Translations under genes and position numbers: made by a program | Assembly: GCF_000818395.1 (NCBI RefSeq) | Contig: NZ_JWJG01000028.1 | Location: 4,604,615-4,668,614 of the forward strand | Direction of reading: 5' to 3' | DNA from: Noviherbaspirillum autotrophicum | GTDB taxonomy: Bacteria; Pseudomonadota; Gammaproteobacteria; Burkholderiales; Burkholderiaceae_D | DNA: 64,000 nt | Part shown: positions 48,479 through 57,962 of the stretch, one piece after another | Layout of the letters: each line of letters opens with the position of its first letter | Numbering within the stretch: position 1 is the stretch's first letter | Notes under the pieces: generated by a model | Seen by the model: only the letters and a program-made list of their open reading frames with translations | Told to the model about the DNA's origin: nothing | Databases searched by the model: none

Positions 48479-51400
48479 TTACTCATCTCTTTCAGACAAA
48501 AGAAGTGTGTTGAGCAAGTTCAGTTCGTTCGAGGCCATGAAATACCTGTCATCGAACACCAAGTCCAGCCGAAGCGGATTAACTTGCCCAACACCCGCGG
48601 CCCACGGTGCACCTTCATAGCGAGGAATAGCCGGCATCTCAGCTCCGCCAGGCAAACCTCGTCCAAGACAGTCGCGCCACAAATCAGAGTCTGCAACTGA
48701 GACGAGTTCGTCGTCACGCCCATCGCTGCGCCTCTTCAAAAACTGCGTGTAGGCCGCAGGTAAAACAACCCAAGTATTCGGGGAATTCAGTCCCTTGATG
48801 GTATTGAATTCTGTCGCAGCCTCTGGGCTTTCGCGTGCAAGCACGCGTAACAGGTTCGAAGCTGGAATTCGCAGAGAAGCTGGGAATGCCGAATTTTTGT
48901 CGACATCCTTCAGCTGAAAATACAACTCCTTTGTAAGGCGCTGTTCCTGTACTGAATGGCCCTCGAATGAAAATACTTCGCGTTTGTCGAAGTGCGCCCA
49001 GTTTTCAAGCAAGAGCGGCCCAGAAAAGAAAACATGCTCAGGAATCTGAGGCCGCCCACCGTGTTCTGGAAGAAGTGGTGCGATAGCGCCACAAGCCTTT
49101 TGCATGTAGTCACTGGCATCACCTTGCCGTACGAAGGAAAAACCATCGGCTACTGAGCGCGCCGTTGCGTTCAGGCGGAAGCGAGAGAATAGTTCAAATG
49201 CATTACTCCTGGCATTCGACACCAATCCAACCAACTCTCGTTCTCCGCCGCCTTTGACATACGCATCTGCCTCACTGATGAATTCAACAACATAGCTAGA
49301 CATGAGACTCTTGAGTTCCTCAAGGCCGACGGCCCCTACCGGTACCAATGCCAGCTTCTGCTTCAGACCAGCGTCGCCGGTAATACGCGTATAAATCGTC
49401 GAGCGTAGCATCACGAGCAGTGTCAGCAAGTCGATGGACTGGCGCAGCCACTGCCGTATATCCATCTCTTCTTCATGCACAAGAAAGTCGTCGACGAGCA
49501 TTACTAATTTACGCGGCACATTGTCGCCTGATACGACTTCGCCTGATTCGTTTCGGTACATGCCACGGCCGCGGTAAATCAGCTGGGCAATCTCCATCAA
49601 TGCCGCTTCAATGCTGAAGCGCGGGACAGACGCAATAATCCAGTCGGTCTTCGGGAAGGACACGCCCCGGGCGCCGGAGGATGTCATCAGGAACACCTTC
49701 ACGGTGTCGCGCTTGTCTTCTCCGAGCAGTTGCTTACGCTTCCATCCGGGTACGGATGAATCCAGAATTTCCACACTGCCATCAGTCAGGCCGAGTTCGG
49801 ATTCCGCGCGCAGATAAGCCCGCAAGTCTCGCAGAAACAATTTGTCCTGTGCGAAGAAGACGATTTGGGCGGCGCCGGCATCCAAAGCCTTCATGATTTC
49901 CCGTCCAGCGTTTTCCAGCAGCCGCTCGTCGGCCACGCGTCGAATGGCACGACGCGGCGTCTCCATCAATCCAGGCTGCACTTCCTGAATGCGGACGGCA
50001 GAAAGATTGACGCGATAGCGGATACTCAGCTCACTAGCCGGGTAGCTGTTAGTCATGACATGCAGGACGTCACGCTTTGCACCACCTAGTCGAACTTTCG
50101 TTGCGACTAGCCGGAACGGACGTTCGCCTTCTGACCGGGACACCAGCACCTTATCCGGAGTGCGGTCACCGGCGTTTAAATAGCGGTCGAGCACAACCTC
50201 GTTACCCAGCGAGGCGTCCGATACGACAAGCACTACCGTGAAGGGCGAACCTTGGTCACCAAACGGCTCGATAAATTCCTCTTCCAGCCATCGTGCGACG
50301 GTATGCACAAACGGGGACCCGGCACCGTCGCCGGCGAGTTCGTCGACCATCACAACAATGACCGGCATGCGCTTGGCGAAGGCCCGACGCTCCTCTACGC
50401 CGGCCTTTCGGTCAGCGGGATTCTTAAATAGCTGCGACAGTGCCTGGATAGTATTTTTACCACCACCTTTCTCTCGGAAGCCCTGCAGCGCTGCGGTCAG
50501 AACGGCGCGATTCACAGAAGGATTGAGCTCCAGCAGCTCGCGTGTTGTGGCGGACATGCAGCTGAGGACGCCCATCAGGGAGCGCTCTTGAACAATGTCC
50601 TCGTTCTCGGAGAGTGTCGTTTTCGACAGGCGCGAGCCAGCGTGTGCCGCTTCGATTTCACGCTCCTGTTCGGGGTCCAGCACCAACACGCTATGCTGAG
50701 GCTTGACCAACCCATCGACCCCATCGGCGACGACCGCGCCATCGATATGGCGGCGCGTATCCTTTCCCGCTTCGACTTGGCTGATGTGCCAGCGTTCTGC
50801 TGAAGCAATCAGTTGAGCGTTCGTCGTCACAGTTAGGATGCCGCTTGCCTCGCCATCGCGGCGAGCCAGCTTTTCGGTCACGTCGCGATTAATGACAACG
50901 CGAGGACTGACGTACAGGTAGAGGTACCCCGTACTTTGCTTTGCGAGGTAGCGAGTTACCGCCGTTGTCTTGCCAATGCCAGGATTTCCTTCCAGCCCGA
51001 GCACGTGGACCCGGCCGGGGCGGGCGGAATTCAATCCTGCCACGACAGCGGCGGCATGGGCGTCCCGCAATGGAATCTCGGCCTTTTCGGGAGCGATTTC
51101 GTCCAGTGCCGCAGAGACTGCGGCTTTGGCTGACTGACCGAAAAACTCCTGCAGCGCCTCCGACTCGTCGACCATCTGCAGAACCTCGATGCGACTGAAC
51201 AGCTGCATCGGATTGGAGAACTTCGGGACCTTTTCTTCGAACTCCAACACGTAGTCTTCGCCGGGTTTCGGCGCCGACCGTAGTCCCTTTGCGCCTTTCA
51301 TTAGCGCGCCGGGCAGGCGACGATAAATGCCGTTGAAAACCGCTTCCACCGCAGCACGTAATCCCGCATCGTCGCCATCCGCGAGCTTGCGCACCTTGCG

Positions 51401-52330
51401 GTAGGCTGCGCCCAGCTGCTCCATCAGGTCGAACCGAGAATCCTTCGTTTCACCGGGGACGAACCGAGCGGCAAGACTCTCCAGTCCGTTTGGTGTGATG
51501 GCCAGCGCACGGGTAATGCACGGCTTGGCGAGGATGCCTTTCTTGGCCAGCAGCTTCACCGTGGATTCCGCGTAGCCAGATGCCTGGCACAGCTTGTAGA
51601 ACGGCTTGTTGTCCGCCGTGAGCGCGCCCAGGTACATCTTGATGTCATTGGAAAGCTCGAATTGCTCTTCGTCGACCTCTGCGGTAACACGGGCAAACAC
51701 GCCACGCGAGTCAACTAGACGACGGTAGCGCGACAGTTCTTCCAAGTGGGCGTCTTCCTCGCGAAAATCCCCGAGCTGCGACGGCATGTCGTATGAATAC
51801 TCCTGCACGAGCAGGTAGTCCTCGGCATGCGGCCCGGCCAGCCACAAGATGAAGTCCGCATTGCCGGGCATGCCCTTGCCGACCAAATCGAGGTCCGGTT
51901 CCCCGGGAAGACCGAACCGCTCATGAATCGCACGCTGCGCTTGCGAAAGCTCAGCCTCCACATCGCGGGGCCCCGGAAGCGTCAACGGACACCAGAGCGC
52001 TCGCACTTGCAGGGTCTTCCGCTGCAACGGCCGTTCAATCTTTTTCAGGTACTCCCGCATGGCGGTGTAGCCAAGGCCATACGCGACGATGGCCATATGC
52101 TGAGTTGCGGCTCTGACTTGCTCGATGATTGTCTCATCGATAATTTCGAGATGCTTGGTCATCGCCCCATACAGGTGGCTAAGCTTGGCCTGCTTCCATT
52201 CAGCAAGCTCCGGGCGGTCATACGAGACCAGCTCCTTATCCACCAAACAGGCCAGCACACCACGCTTGACCAGCACCTCGAATGCCTGCCCCCAAAGCAC
52301 GGCTTGTTGTTGGAAAGTAAGCTCGCCCAT
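48479..52330 (-). CDS. Large SF2 helicase with possible N-terminal nuclease domain
   Basis: A 1283-aa protein. Residues are numbered from a GTG one codon upstream. Helicase motifs in order: I, EGNPGIGKTTAV (about 449-459); II, LVLDPEQ (550-556, a departure from DExH/D); III, SCMSATT (591-597); V, TSSGARGVSFP (884-894); VI, EIAQLIYRGRGMYR (914-927). A long insertion between III and V includes PVIVVMVDELAGD (657-669), which looks like a second acidic strand. Near residues 146-181, DLDLVGKGMPGNADFILWLAG then DYLLVQEYS has the spacing of a PD-(D/E)XK nuclease core (D160, E178). Residues 245-290 look like a winged helix. The ATG overlaps the previous stop (TGATG), so it is coupled to the 1040-aa protein. 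Confidence 0.8.
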   Translation of the reverse strand: MGELTFQQQAVLWGQAFEVLVKRGVLACLVDKELVSYDRPELAEWKQAKLSHLYGAMTKHLEIIDETIIEQVRAATQHMAIVAYGLGYTAMREYLKKIERPLQRKTLQVRALWCPLTLPGPRDVEAELSQAQRAIHERFGLPGEPDLDLVGKGMPGNADFILWLAGPHAEDYLLVQEYSYDMPSQLGDFREEDAHLEELSRYRRLVDSRGVFARVTAEVDEEQFELSNDIKMYLGALTADNKPFYKLCQASGYAESTVKLLAKKGILAKPCITRALAITPNGLESLAARFVPGETKDSRFDLMEQLGAAYRKVRKLADGDDAGLRAAVEAVFNGIYRRLPGALMKGAKGLRSAPKPGEDYVLEFEEKVPKFSNPMQLFSRIEVLQMVDESEALQEFFGQSAKAAVSAALDEIAPEKAEIPLRDAHAAAVVAGLNSARPGRVHVLGLEGNPGIGKTTAVTRYLAKQSTGYLYLYVSPRVVINRDVTEKLARRDGEASGILTVTTNAQLIASAERWHISQVEAGKDTRRHIDGAVVADGVDGLVKPQHSVLVLDPEQEREIEAAHAGSRLSKTTLSENEDIVQERSLMGVLSCMSATTRELLELNPSVNRAVLTAALQGFREKGGGKNTIQALSQLFKNPADRKAGVEERRAFAKRMPVIVVMVDELAGDGAGSPFVHTVARWLEEEFIEPFGDQGSPFTVVLVVSDASLGNEVVLDRYLNAGDRTPDKVLVSRSEGERPFRLVATKVRLGGAKRDVLHVMTNSYPASELSIRYRVNLSAVRIQEVQPGLMETPRRAIRRVADERLLENAGREIMKALDAGAAQIVFFAQDKLFLRDLRAYLRAESELGLTDGSVEILDSSVPGWKRKQLLGEDKRDTVKVFLMTSSGARGVSFPKTDWIIASVPRFSIEAALMEIAQLIYRGRGMYRNESGEVVSGDNVPRKLVMLVDDFLVHEEEMDIRQWLRQSIDLLTLLVMLRSTIYTRITGDAGLKQKLALVPVGAVGLEELKSLMSSYVVEFISEADAYVKGGGERELVGLVSNARSNAFELFSRFRLNATARSVADGFSFVRQGDASDYMQKACGAIAPLLPEHGGRPQIPEHVFFSGPLLLENWAHFDKREVFSFEGHSVQEQRLTKELYFQLKDVDKNSAFPASLRIPASNLLRVLARESPEAATEFNTIKGLNSPNTWVVLPAAYTQFLKRRSDGRDDELVSVADSDLWRDCLGRGLPGGAEMPAIPRYEGAPWAAGVGQVNPLRLDLVFDDRYFMASNELNLLNTLLLSERDE

Positions 52331-55300
52331 CACACTGCATCCTTATGCAGCACCTTGGTTACATGCGCCAACAATGCAGGGAACGATAGCTGCACGCTGC
52401 CTTTGCCACGGCGCTTCATCACCTCCAGCTCGCCGGCGGTAGCGGTCCTTACCGGGGACGCCCAATCAAACGGGTCGAGTACCGGTAGCACCTGCTGCTT
52501 GGCGGCAGATTTCTCGCTCTCGAGGTAATGCAGCGTACGCAACATACCAATAATGGAATCTCGCACGGGTTTGCCCGTGCCAACTCCAAGAATGTTCTGA
52601 CGCACTGTTTCCGCCCACTCGACGCTTGTCAGGCGCTGCTCGCTGTCGAAAAAGTACGTGCAGAAACCTGACTGCGGTCGACCGGCTTCGCCCACAACGG
52701 ACAGTGTGGCAAATGTGTAAATCGGCATGAGGCTGCGCAGCAGATTCTGGGTCTGGGCGTCATACATTGCCTGATGGTCGTTGAACGACAACACCTCAAA
52801 CCCGCTTTCCGACGCTAAGCGTTTATGCAGGCGAGTTGCCGGAAAGACATCACGGCGCAGCGGGTAGAGATAAACATCCGGGAAACGCTTGGATGCATCC
52901 TCAAGGAATTCGAATGTTCCGTGTGGTGAATGGCGTTCCGCAGCGCGCCCGATATGGCGATTGCCGAAATGGTGCGAAAGCAGGATGACGTGGTGATAGC
53001 CTTCGGCGCGCAAGCGCGCAATCTCTTCCAGCACCAACTGCGGTTCACGGAACGACTTGCGGGTGTCGACCAACCGGGATTGCATGCAATCAGCGTAGAC
53101 CCTGAACTGGTCGCCGTCACGGTCGGCACGGTAGGTACGAGAGACGAACAGGAAACCGTCCGCATCCGGATACATCGGGTGCGCATCGCACGGGCGAGTG
53201 ACGTACGTCATCATCGCAATCTTGTCGAGGTTGCCGCCAATGTCGGTCACCATCGGTGCGCCGCCCTGGAGCGCCTGCAGCGAGCCGGAACGGCGATACC
53301 GCTCCGTATGTGAGGTGCCCTTGGTATGGAAGCCCTGCATCTTGACTGGCAGCTCCCGCATCAAGGCTCGCTCAATAGCTTGGGCCGCAGCGTAAATCGC
53401 TGCATTGCCGTCCGTGGATTCGACTTCCTTGCTACCGGGCTGCAGGCGGAAGATATACATGGTCAGTTTCTCGAGACCCTCAGTGGCCTTGAGCCGGCGT
53501 GCCATCTCGTAAAGAACCAAATAGGTGACCAAGGCAAACGCTGCACAACTGGCCGTACGCAATTGCTCTTGTGTCGCCTTGTCGCCCGTCTGTTTGGTGG
53601 CAGACAGCGGTCGAATTTCATACTCGAGGTCGATACCGACACCCGCGTCAAACGTCGACACGGAGATATCCTCCGGCGTCCACATCTGTTCAGGGGCATC
53701 GGCCTTGTTGTACCTGTACGAGACAAAGCGTACCGGAACGGCCGGCTGTTCGAGATTGCGTGCCATGCGCACTGTTGATGCACTGTCGGTTGGCACCAAG
53801 GAGCGCTCAATAATGTCGGTCTCAACCCAATACGATGCCAGCGAAGTGGGCACCGATGTCGGGTCATCCGTGATTTCGATATGGTTGAACCAGGCGACGT
53901 TATCGTGGCCATTATCGTTCTTGACCAGCACTTCAGTGCTGTTTGACGACATCGATAAGGCAGCATTCCAGTCCACAATGCCGCGCTTGACCGCGATGTA
54001 GAACTTATCGGCGGTCCGATTCGCAGCGTCGACCAGCTTGGTGGATTTGCGCTGGAGAACAGCAATCAGCTCATCCGCCAGCTCTTCCATCACCGATTCC
54101 CGCGCCCGCAGCGAGTCCATGAGTTTTTGCAACGTCTTCACTGGGTCCTGCTTCAGGGCAGCCACAATGGCGCTGGCCTTGGCTTGCAGGTCCTCTGGGG
54201 TGGGCTGGGACACGGAGTCAGGCGTAACCAGACGCAGGAAAACCAGTTCTGCAATAGCGCGCTGGCCGTTGACGTCTTGGCTCGGCTCATCGAGCAGTCG
54301 CTCCTGGATGCGGTCGAGACGGCTGGCGAAGGCGGACTTGCCGGTTTCAGGATTGTTACCGTTCACGCGGAATCGATACGAGACTTCGCGCTTAGTGGCA
54401 AATCCCTGTTCAGGCTCGACCCGGGCCTCGAACAGCTGGACCGACCATTCCGACCAAACCGGAAGCGCCCCGTAGAACAAAGCCTTGCGTAGGTGTTCTG
54501 CCAAGTCGCTGCAGTTGCGTTGCCCGTACACTGTGCTCACGTCGAGCGGCAACGCTTCACCAGCGGCGCCCCCAAACAGTTCGAAGCACTTTCGCACGCG
54601 CTCCACGTACGCCTTGAAACCGGGCTGCGTGCTTTGGGCTGCAACAGCCTCCATCAGGCGGAAGGTCACCTGCAGGCGCAGGCGGGCAAGGGCTTCGTCA
54701 TCGAGGAAGTCAAGAAAACGACGAATCTGGCTCCCCGGCTGCTGGCGTTGCATTTGCATGGTCTCGATAATGCCGTCGATTTCCTCTTCTGGCACATCAT
54801 CCTTCTGGAACTTGCGTCGCACGCCCGACAGCATCTTGTCGAGCCATTCCCGGCCTTCCACCGTCTCGATGGCGGTCAGCACACGGGCAACGTCCTTTTC
54901 ACGCTCCGCCGCTTTGCGGTCCGGATTGGCGAAGCCAATTGGCACCAGGCTGGCCGACGGTGGTGCATCTGCTGGTTTGACGCCTAGGTTCTTGGCCAAA
55001 GCCGCCAGTGCCTGCGAAGAAGTCGATGAAGTCAGCGCACGGAGGTCGATATGGACGAGTGCCTTGTCCAGCTCCGTTGAAATCGCCTCCCGCAGTTTTT
55101 CGATGCCGGCAGTCGTCTTGGCATCGCTCTCAGGAAGCAACTTGCCGCCCATCTTGGCGCTGGTACCACGCGGCGGAAATTCCAGGTCGCAGATGAAGCC
55201 AGTCGCTTCGCCGGCGGCGAAGTCCTGCTTGAAGGTCGGTTGCGAGAACAGGCGTTGGAGTACGCCACGCAAGTTCACGCGCAGGCGTTTGCCGTTATCG

Positions 55301-55452
55301 GAGACAGTCGCAAGCGGAAAACCGGAGGCGGCACCATCGCCAGTTCGCGGCGAAATCGACGCCGCAACCAACTCAGTGAGGCGGGCGAGATTGATGGAGG
55401 GAGTACGGGCACGTGCAGAAATACTCGCGCCACCTGCGCGGGGTGCGTTCAT
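52330..55452 (-). CDS. Large protein of unknown fold, partner of the helicase
   Basis: A 1040-aa soluble protein, first gene of the helicase operon. The ATG at 55452 has GGAG eight bases upstream; the in-frame start at 55488 lacks one. Predicted layout by eye: residues 1-200 low complexity then helical; 200-400 helical (KFQKDDVPEEEIDGIIETM); 480-700 mixed; and 700-930 an alpha/beta region with hydrophobic strands KIAMMTYVT, GFLFVSRTY, HHVILLSHHFG (about 820-830) and VYLYPLRRDVFP. The histidines in LLSHHFGNRHIG and charged residues after YLYPLRRD could be functional. No known domain is recognised with certainty; a remote RNase-H/PIWI-like or Rossmann fold is possible. Coupled to the helicase by a TGATG overlap. 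Confidence 0.7.
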   Translation of the reverse strand: MNAPRAGGASISARARTPSINLARLTELVAASISPRTGDGAASGFPLATVSDNGKRLRVNLRGVLQRLFSQPTFKQDFAAGEATGFICDLEFPPRGTSAKMGGKLLPESDAKTTAGIEKLREAISTELDKALVHIDLRALTSSTSSQALAALAKNLGVKPADAPPSASLVPIGFANPDRKAAEREKDVARVLTAIETVEGREWLDKMLSGVRRKFQKDDVPEEEIDGIIETMQMQRQQPGSQIRRFLDFLDDEALARLRLQVTFRLMEAVAAQSTQPGFKAYVERVRKCFELFGGAAGEALPLDVSTVYGQRNCSDLAEHLRKALFYGALPVWSEWSVQLFEARVEPEQGFATKREVSYRFRVNGNNPETGKSAFASRLDRIQERLLDEPSQDVNGQRAIAELVFLRLVTPDSVSQPTPEDLQAKASAIVAALKQDPVKTLQKLMDSLRARESVMEELADELIAVLQRKSTKLVDAANRTADKFYIAVKRGIVDWNAALSMSSNSTEVLVKNDNGHDNVAWFNHIEITDDPTSVPTSLASYWVETDIIERSLVPTDSASTVRMARNLEQPAVPVRFVSYRYNKADAPEQMWTPEDISVSTFDAGVGIDLEYEIRPLSATKQTGDKATQEQLRTASCAAFALVTYLVLYEMARRLKATEGLEKLTMYIFRLQPGSKEVESTDGNAAIYAAAQAIERALMRELPVKMQGFHTKGTSHTERYRRSGSLQALQGGAPMVTDIGGNLDKIAMMTYVTRPCDAHPMYPDADGFLFVSRTYRADRDGDQFRVYADCMQSRLVDTRKSFREPQLVLEEIARLRAEGYHHVILLSHHFGNRHIGRAAERHSPHGTFEFLEDASKRFPDVYLYPLRRDVFPATRLHKRLASESGFEVLSFNDHQAMYDAQTQNLLRSLMPIYTFATLSVVGEAGRPQSGFCTYFFDSEQRLTSVEWAETVRQNILGVGTGKPVRDSIIGMLRTLHYLESEKSAAKQQVLPVLDPFDWASPVRTATAGELEVMKRRGKGSVQLSFPALLAHVTKVLHKDAV

Positions 55453-55604
55453 GGGGTCAGCTCCTTTCTGGCGGCTACGCCACTTCACCCACCAGGAGAC
55501 CAGCCCGAGGGGTGGATTAACGAATTTGATACTTCCAGTATATGGCCCCTTTTATATCTTGGTAGCAAGAGCTTTAAGGTTTTAATGACTTACCCACAAC
55601 ATTG

Positions 55605-55620
55605 GTGCCATAATTGGCAC
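55605..55620. promoter_or_regulatory. Perfect palindrome, operator candidate for the XRE regulator
   Basis: GTGCCA-TAAT-TGGCAC, a perfect 6+4+6 palindrome, lies 20 bases before the regulator start and about 150 bases from the start of the divergent 1040-aa gene. Its size and symmetry fit an XRE dimer site; the central TAAT may belong to a -10 box, so binding would repress transcription. Confidence 0.6.
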
Positions 55621-55640
55621 TTTGTTTCACTAATGCAAAT

Positions 55641-55958
55641 ATGGCGCTTCCTGGATTCCACGAAGTTATTAGTGATTCGGCCGGTGAGTTGCGGCGGAGA
55701 ATTGCCGACCGCGTGCGGGTCGAGCGCCGGCGACTAGAACTGAGTCAGAAAGAGTTTGCTGACCGGTGCGGTATTCCGTTACGAACCTTTAAACGGTTCG
55801 AACAGGGACAATGCGATTCATTGGAGGTTTTCCTGAACATTGTGGTCAGGTTTGAACGCGTGGTGGCCCTGGAATTGCTGTTTCCACCCAAACCCGCAGT
55901 CGTTGTTCAGCGGCGCACCCTCATCACTGCACTGGAGCGAATGAAGCAGCGCCGATAA
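55641..55958 (+). CDS. XRE-family regulator, divergent from the helicase module
   Basis: A 105-aa protein with a helix-turn-helix at about residues 25-65: RRIADRVRVERRRLELSQKEFADRCGIPLRTFKRFEQGQ is a standard XRE start (shown here in two phases, the recognition helix being LRTFKRFEQG). The C-terminal half is short and helical. No ribosome-binding site is visible before the ATG at 55641, so translation may be leaderless or weak. Position and the palindrome upstream suggest it controls the two-gene helicase module and itself. Confidence 0.85.
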   Translation: MALPGFHEVISDSAGELRRRIADRVRVERRRLELSQKEFADRCGIPLRTFKRFEQGQCDSLEVFLNIVVRFERVVALELLFPPKPAVVVQRRTLITALERMKQRR

Positions 55959-56005
55959 ATCCCGGAAGTGATTTCTCAATTCACCAACGTAGTGTGACGT
56001 TTTGC

Positions 56006-57949
56006 TCAATCCAGGAGAGCCAAGTCGGCTTTGGCCTGAGCTAATGCGTTCGCAGCCGCATGAAGCTGCGGCTGAATTGCCGTGATTTTTCCGTTTGCCT
56101 CCTGCCTCATTCGCTGCAGTTCTGCAGGAGCAGCCGACAATGCGGCTTCGATAACCTTTTTTCTTGCGAGTATCTTGCCCCTTACGGCGTTACGGTCGGT
56201 TTCCGTTACTGCCTGCGAAGGATTAAATACAAACTTCCGTTCACAAGCTTTCCGCCAGTCGACAACTGCGCGGGTAAGTACATCACCAAAACCTTTTACT
56301 GCTCGTACTTTGTGCCAGTCCACATCTGCTGCCGTTTCGATGCCAAATGAACGCAATGCAGCTTTTTTGGCGGGACCAACACCTGGAATTGTGGCGGCGT
56401 CAATGAAATGTCGGTCGAGGAATTTCTGCTTTTGACGTTGTTCAGCTGTTTGATGAAGCATGTCCAGCTCAGCTTTCTCCCGTGCGGGGAGGCCTTGGTA
56501 TTCATTTCGTAAATCAGAAAGCTGCTTCTTCCGTTGATTGAATCCTTCTGGTCCGGCCTCTTTACGAAGCCTGTCAGCCAGCGTCTGATATGCCCGTTCC
56601 GCGGCCATAAGGGTATTGTTTCGTTTGTTCTTTTCCGCAATTCGTTCCGGTGAATTAGAAGAACCAACTGCGTTCCAAAGAATTACTGCTGCAATCCCCC
56701 AAAGTAACCATGCCTTGGGCATGGCAAGAAAAAGAACAAAGGCAATTACGAGGACGGATACCTTAATTGCCGTGATTTTCTCCTCGCTCGAAATTCCAGC
56801 TGGTAGCGGATTCGGAGTTACGGACGAACTGTCGATGTTGGGCAAGCTAATCGGTGGCGGAGGGGGCACAGCTTCAATTAGCGCCCATACCTTTGCCAGT
56901 ACAAATCCAGAAGCTGTTGCAGTAACAGCTGTGCCAAGGTCCACAAAGTAGACGATGCCTTGCTGTTCCAATGCACACCAAGGGCATTGGGCAAGATGGT
57001 CAGGGTATACATGGATTGGCGCCGTGCTACATTTTTTTAACCTCGTTCGCAAGACGTCTAGGGCGGCAACCCATTGTTGGGCCGAGGGTCTAGCTCCAGC
57101 GGCTCCTCTCTCGGTAAAGGCCTGCTCGAACATCGCTTGCATTGAATCTGGGACGAGACCCATTGAGATGGCTTTAGGTGGTGGCAACATCCCGCGGGTC
57201 TGAGCATCCCGCGCGTAGGCGTAACGAAATGCTTTGATGTCCGATTCTAGGGCCTCGCCCGCTTCCTTCGTCTGCGGCACGCCGGAAAAAGGGTGTCGCC
57301 CACCAAACAGGAGGTGGAAGATAAGCAGAGCCAATCCGAAATTGTCGTGGTTCGCTGACCTTTTGACACCGTGAAAAGATGGTAGTCCTTGAAGCTCCGG
57401 AGGCGTGAAGTGAGAGACGCCGACTTCACATAAGTGCAATGCACCATTCGCGTTAATCTGGAAGGAATCGCAGTCGATGAGTATGACTTTACTATCGGAG
57501 CCGACCATTACATTGCCTTGGTTGACATCCCCCAAGACGTGCCCATGCGCGTGAAGCGTTTCGAAGGCCGCGGCGGTATTTCGTGCAATGTATAACAGAA
57601 AGTCCCACGCCGCGTTCGGGCGGTCTTGCCGACGATGGGCGGGGCTGTATAGCATGTGTATTGGGTCGCGCCCAGTCACTTTGGGCATGAGGAACCCAAC
57701 AACAGGCCCGTTCACAACAGGGTGCAACGTGTCCTGCGGCCATGCAGTGTATTGCAACAATGCTTGGTCGCCGTGTGTCGCCATAAAGCGAAGCTTTTCT
57801 TGCTTCGGACGCTCCAAGCTCTTGTGATAAAGCTTGGCCACTTGATTTGGCAGGGATGGAACTTCGAATACAGAGCCTTCTCCACCTTTTCCGAGTTCAC
57901 GTCCGATTTGAATTGGTGCGCCCGAGGCAGTGACGAGGCGTTTCGTCAT
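56006..57949 (-). CDS. Membrane Ser/Thr kinase with helix-hairpin-helix tail (TerY-P triad)
   Basis: A 647-aa protein, last gene of a VWA-PP2C-kinase operon. Kinase signatures: glycine loop ELGKGGEGSVFEV (18-30), K39 in QVAKLY, the catalytic loop HVLGDVNQGN (aspartate at 141, replacing the usual HRD) and LIDCDSF (159-163, DxD instead of DFG). A CPWC pair follows at about 322-325. Two hydrophobic segments (about 395-415 and 416-430) then a coiled-coil-like basic stretch, and two helix-hairpin-helix units at about 520-565 (IPGVGPAKKAALRSFG and VKGFGDVLTRAVVDW). TerY-P triads of this composition are known from stress and phage-defence islands. Confidence 0.85.
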   Translation of the reverse strand: MTKRLVTASGAPIQIGRELGKGGEGSVFEVPSLPNQVAKLYHKSLERPKQEKLRFMATHGDQALLQYTAWPQDTLHPVVNGPVVGFLMPKVTGRDPIHMLYSPAHRRQDRPNAAWDFLLYIARNTAAAFETLHAHGHVLGDVNQGNVMVGSDSKVILIDCDSFQINANGALHLCEVGVSHFTPPELQGLPSFHGVKRSANHDNFGLALLIFHLLFGGRHPFSGVPQTKEAGEALESDIKAFRYAYARDAQTRGMLPPPKAISMGLVPDSMQAMFEQAFTERGAAGARPSAQQWVAALDVLRTRLKKCSTAPIHVYPDHLAQCPWCALEQQGIVYFVDLGTAVTATASGFVLAKVWALIEAVPPPPPISLPNIDSSSVTPNPLPAGISSEEKITAIKVSVLVIAFVLFLAMPKAWLLWGIAAVILWNAVGSSNSPERIAEKNKRNNTLMAAERAYQTLADRLRKEAGPEGFNQRKKQLSDLRNEYQGLPAREKAELDMLHQTAEQRQKQKFLDRHFIDAATIPGVGPAKKAALRSFGIETAADVDWHKVRAVKGFGDVLTRAVVDWRKACERKFVFNPSQAVTETDRNAVRGKILARKKVIEAALSAAPAELQRMRQEANGKITAIQPQLHAAANALAQAKADLALLD

Positions 57950-57962
57950 ATCGATTCCGCCA

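Noticed and set aside
48276-48620. A 114-codon plus-strand frame downstream of the helicase gene
   Set aside because: It overlaps the 3' end of the helicase gene on the other strand and lacks a ribosome-binding site.
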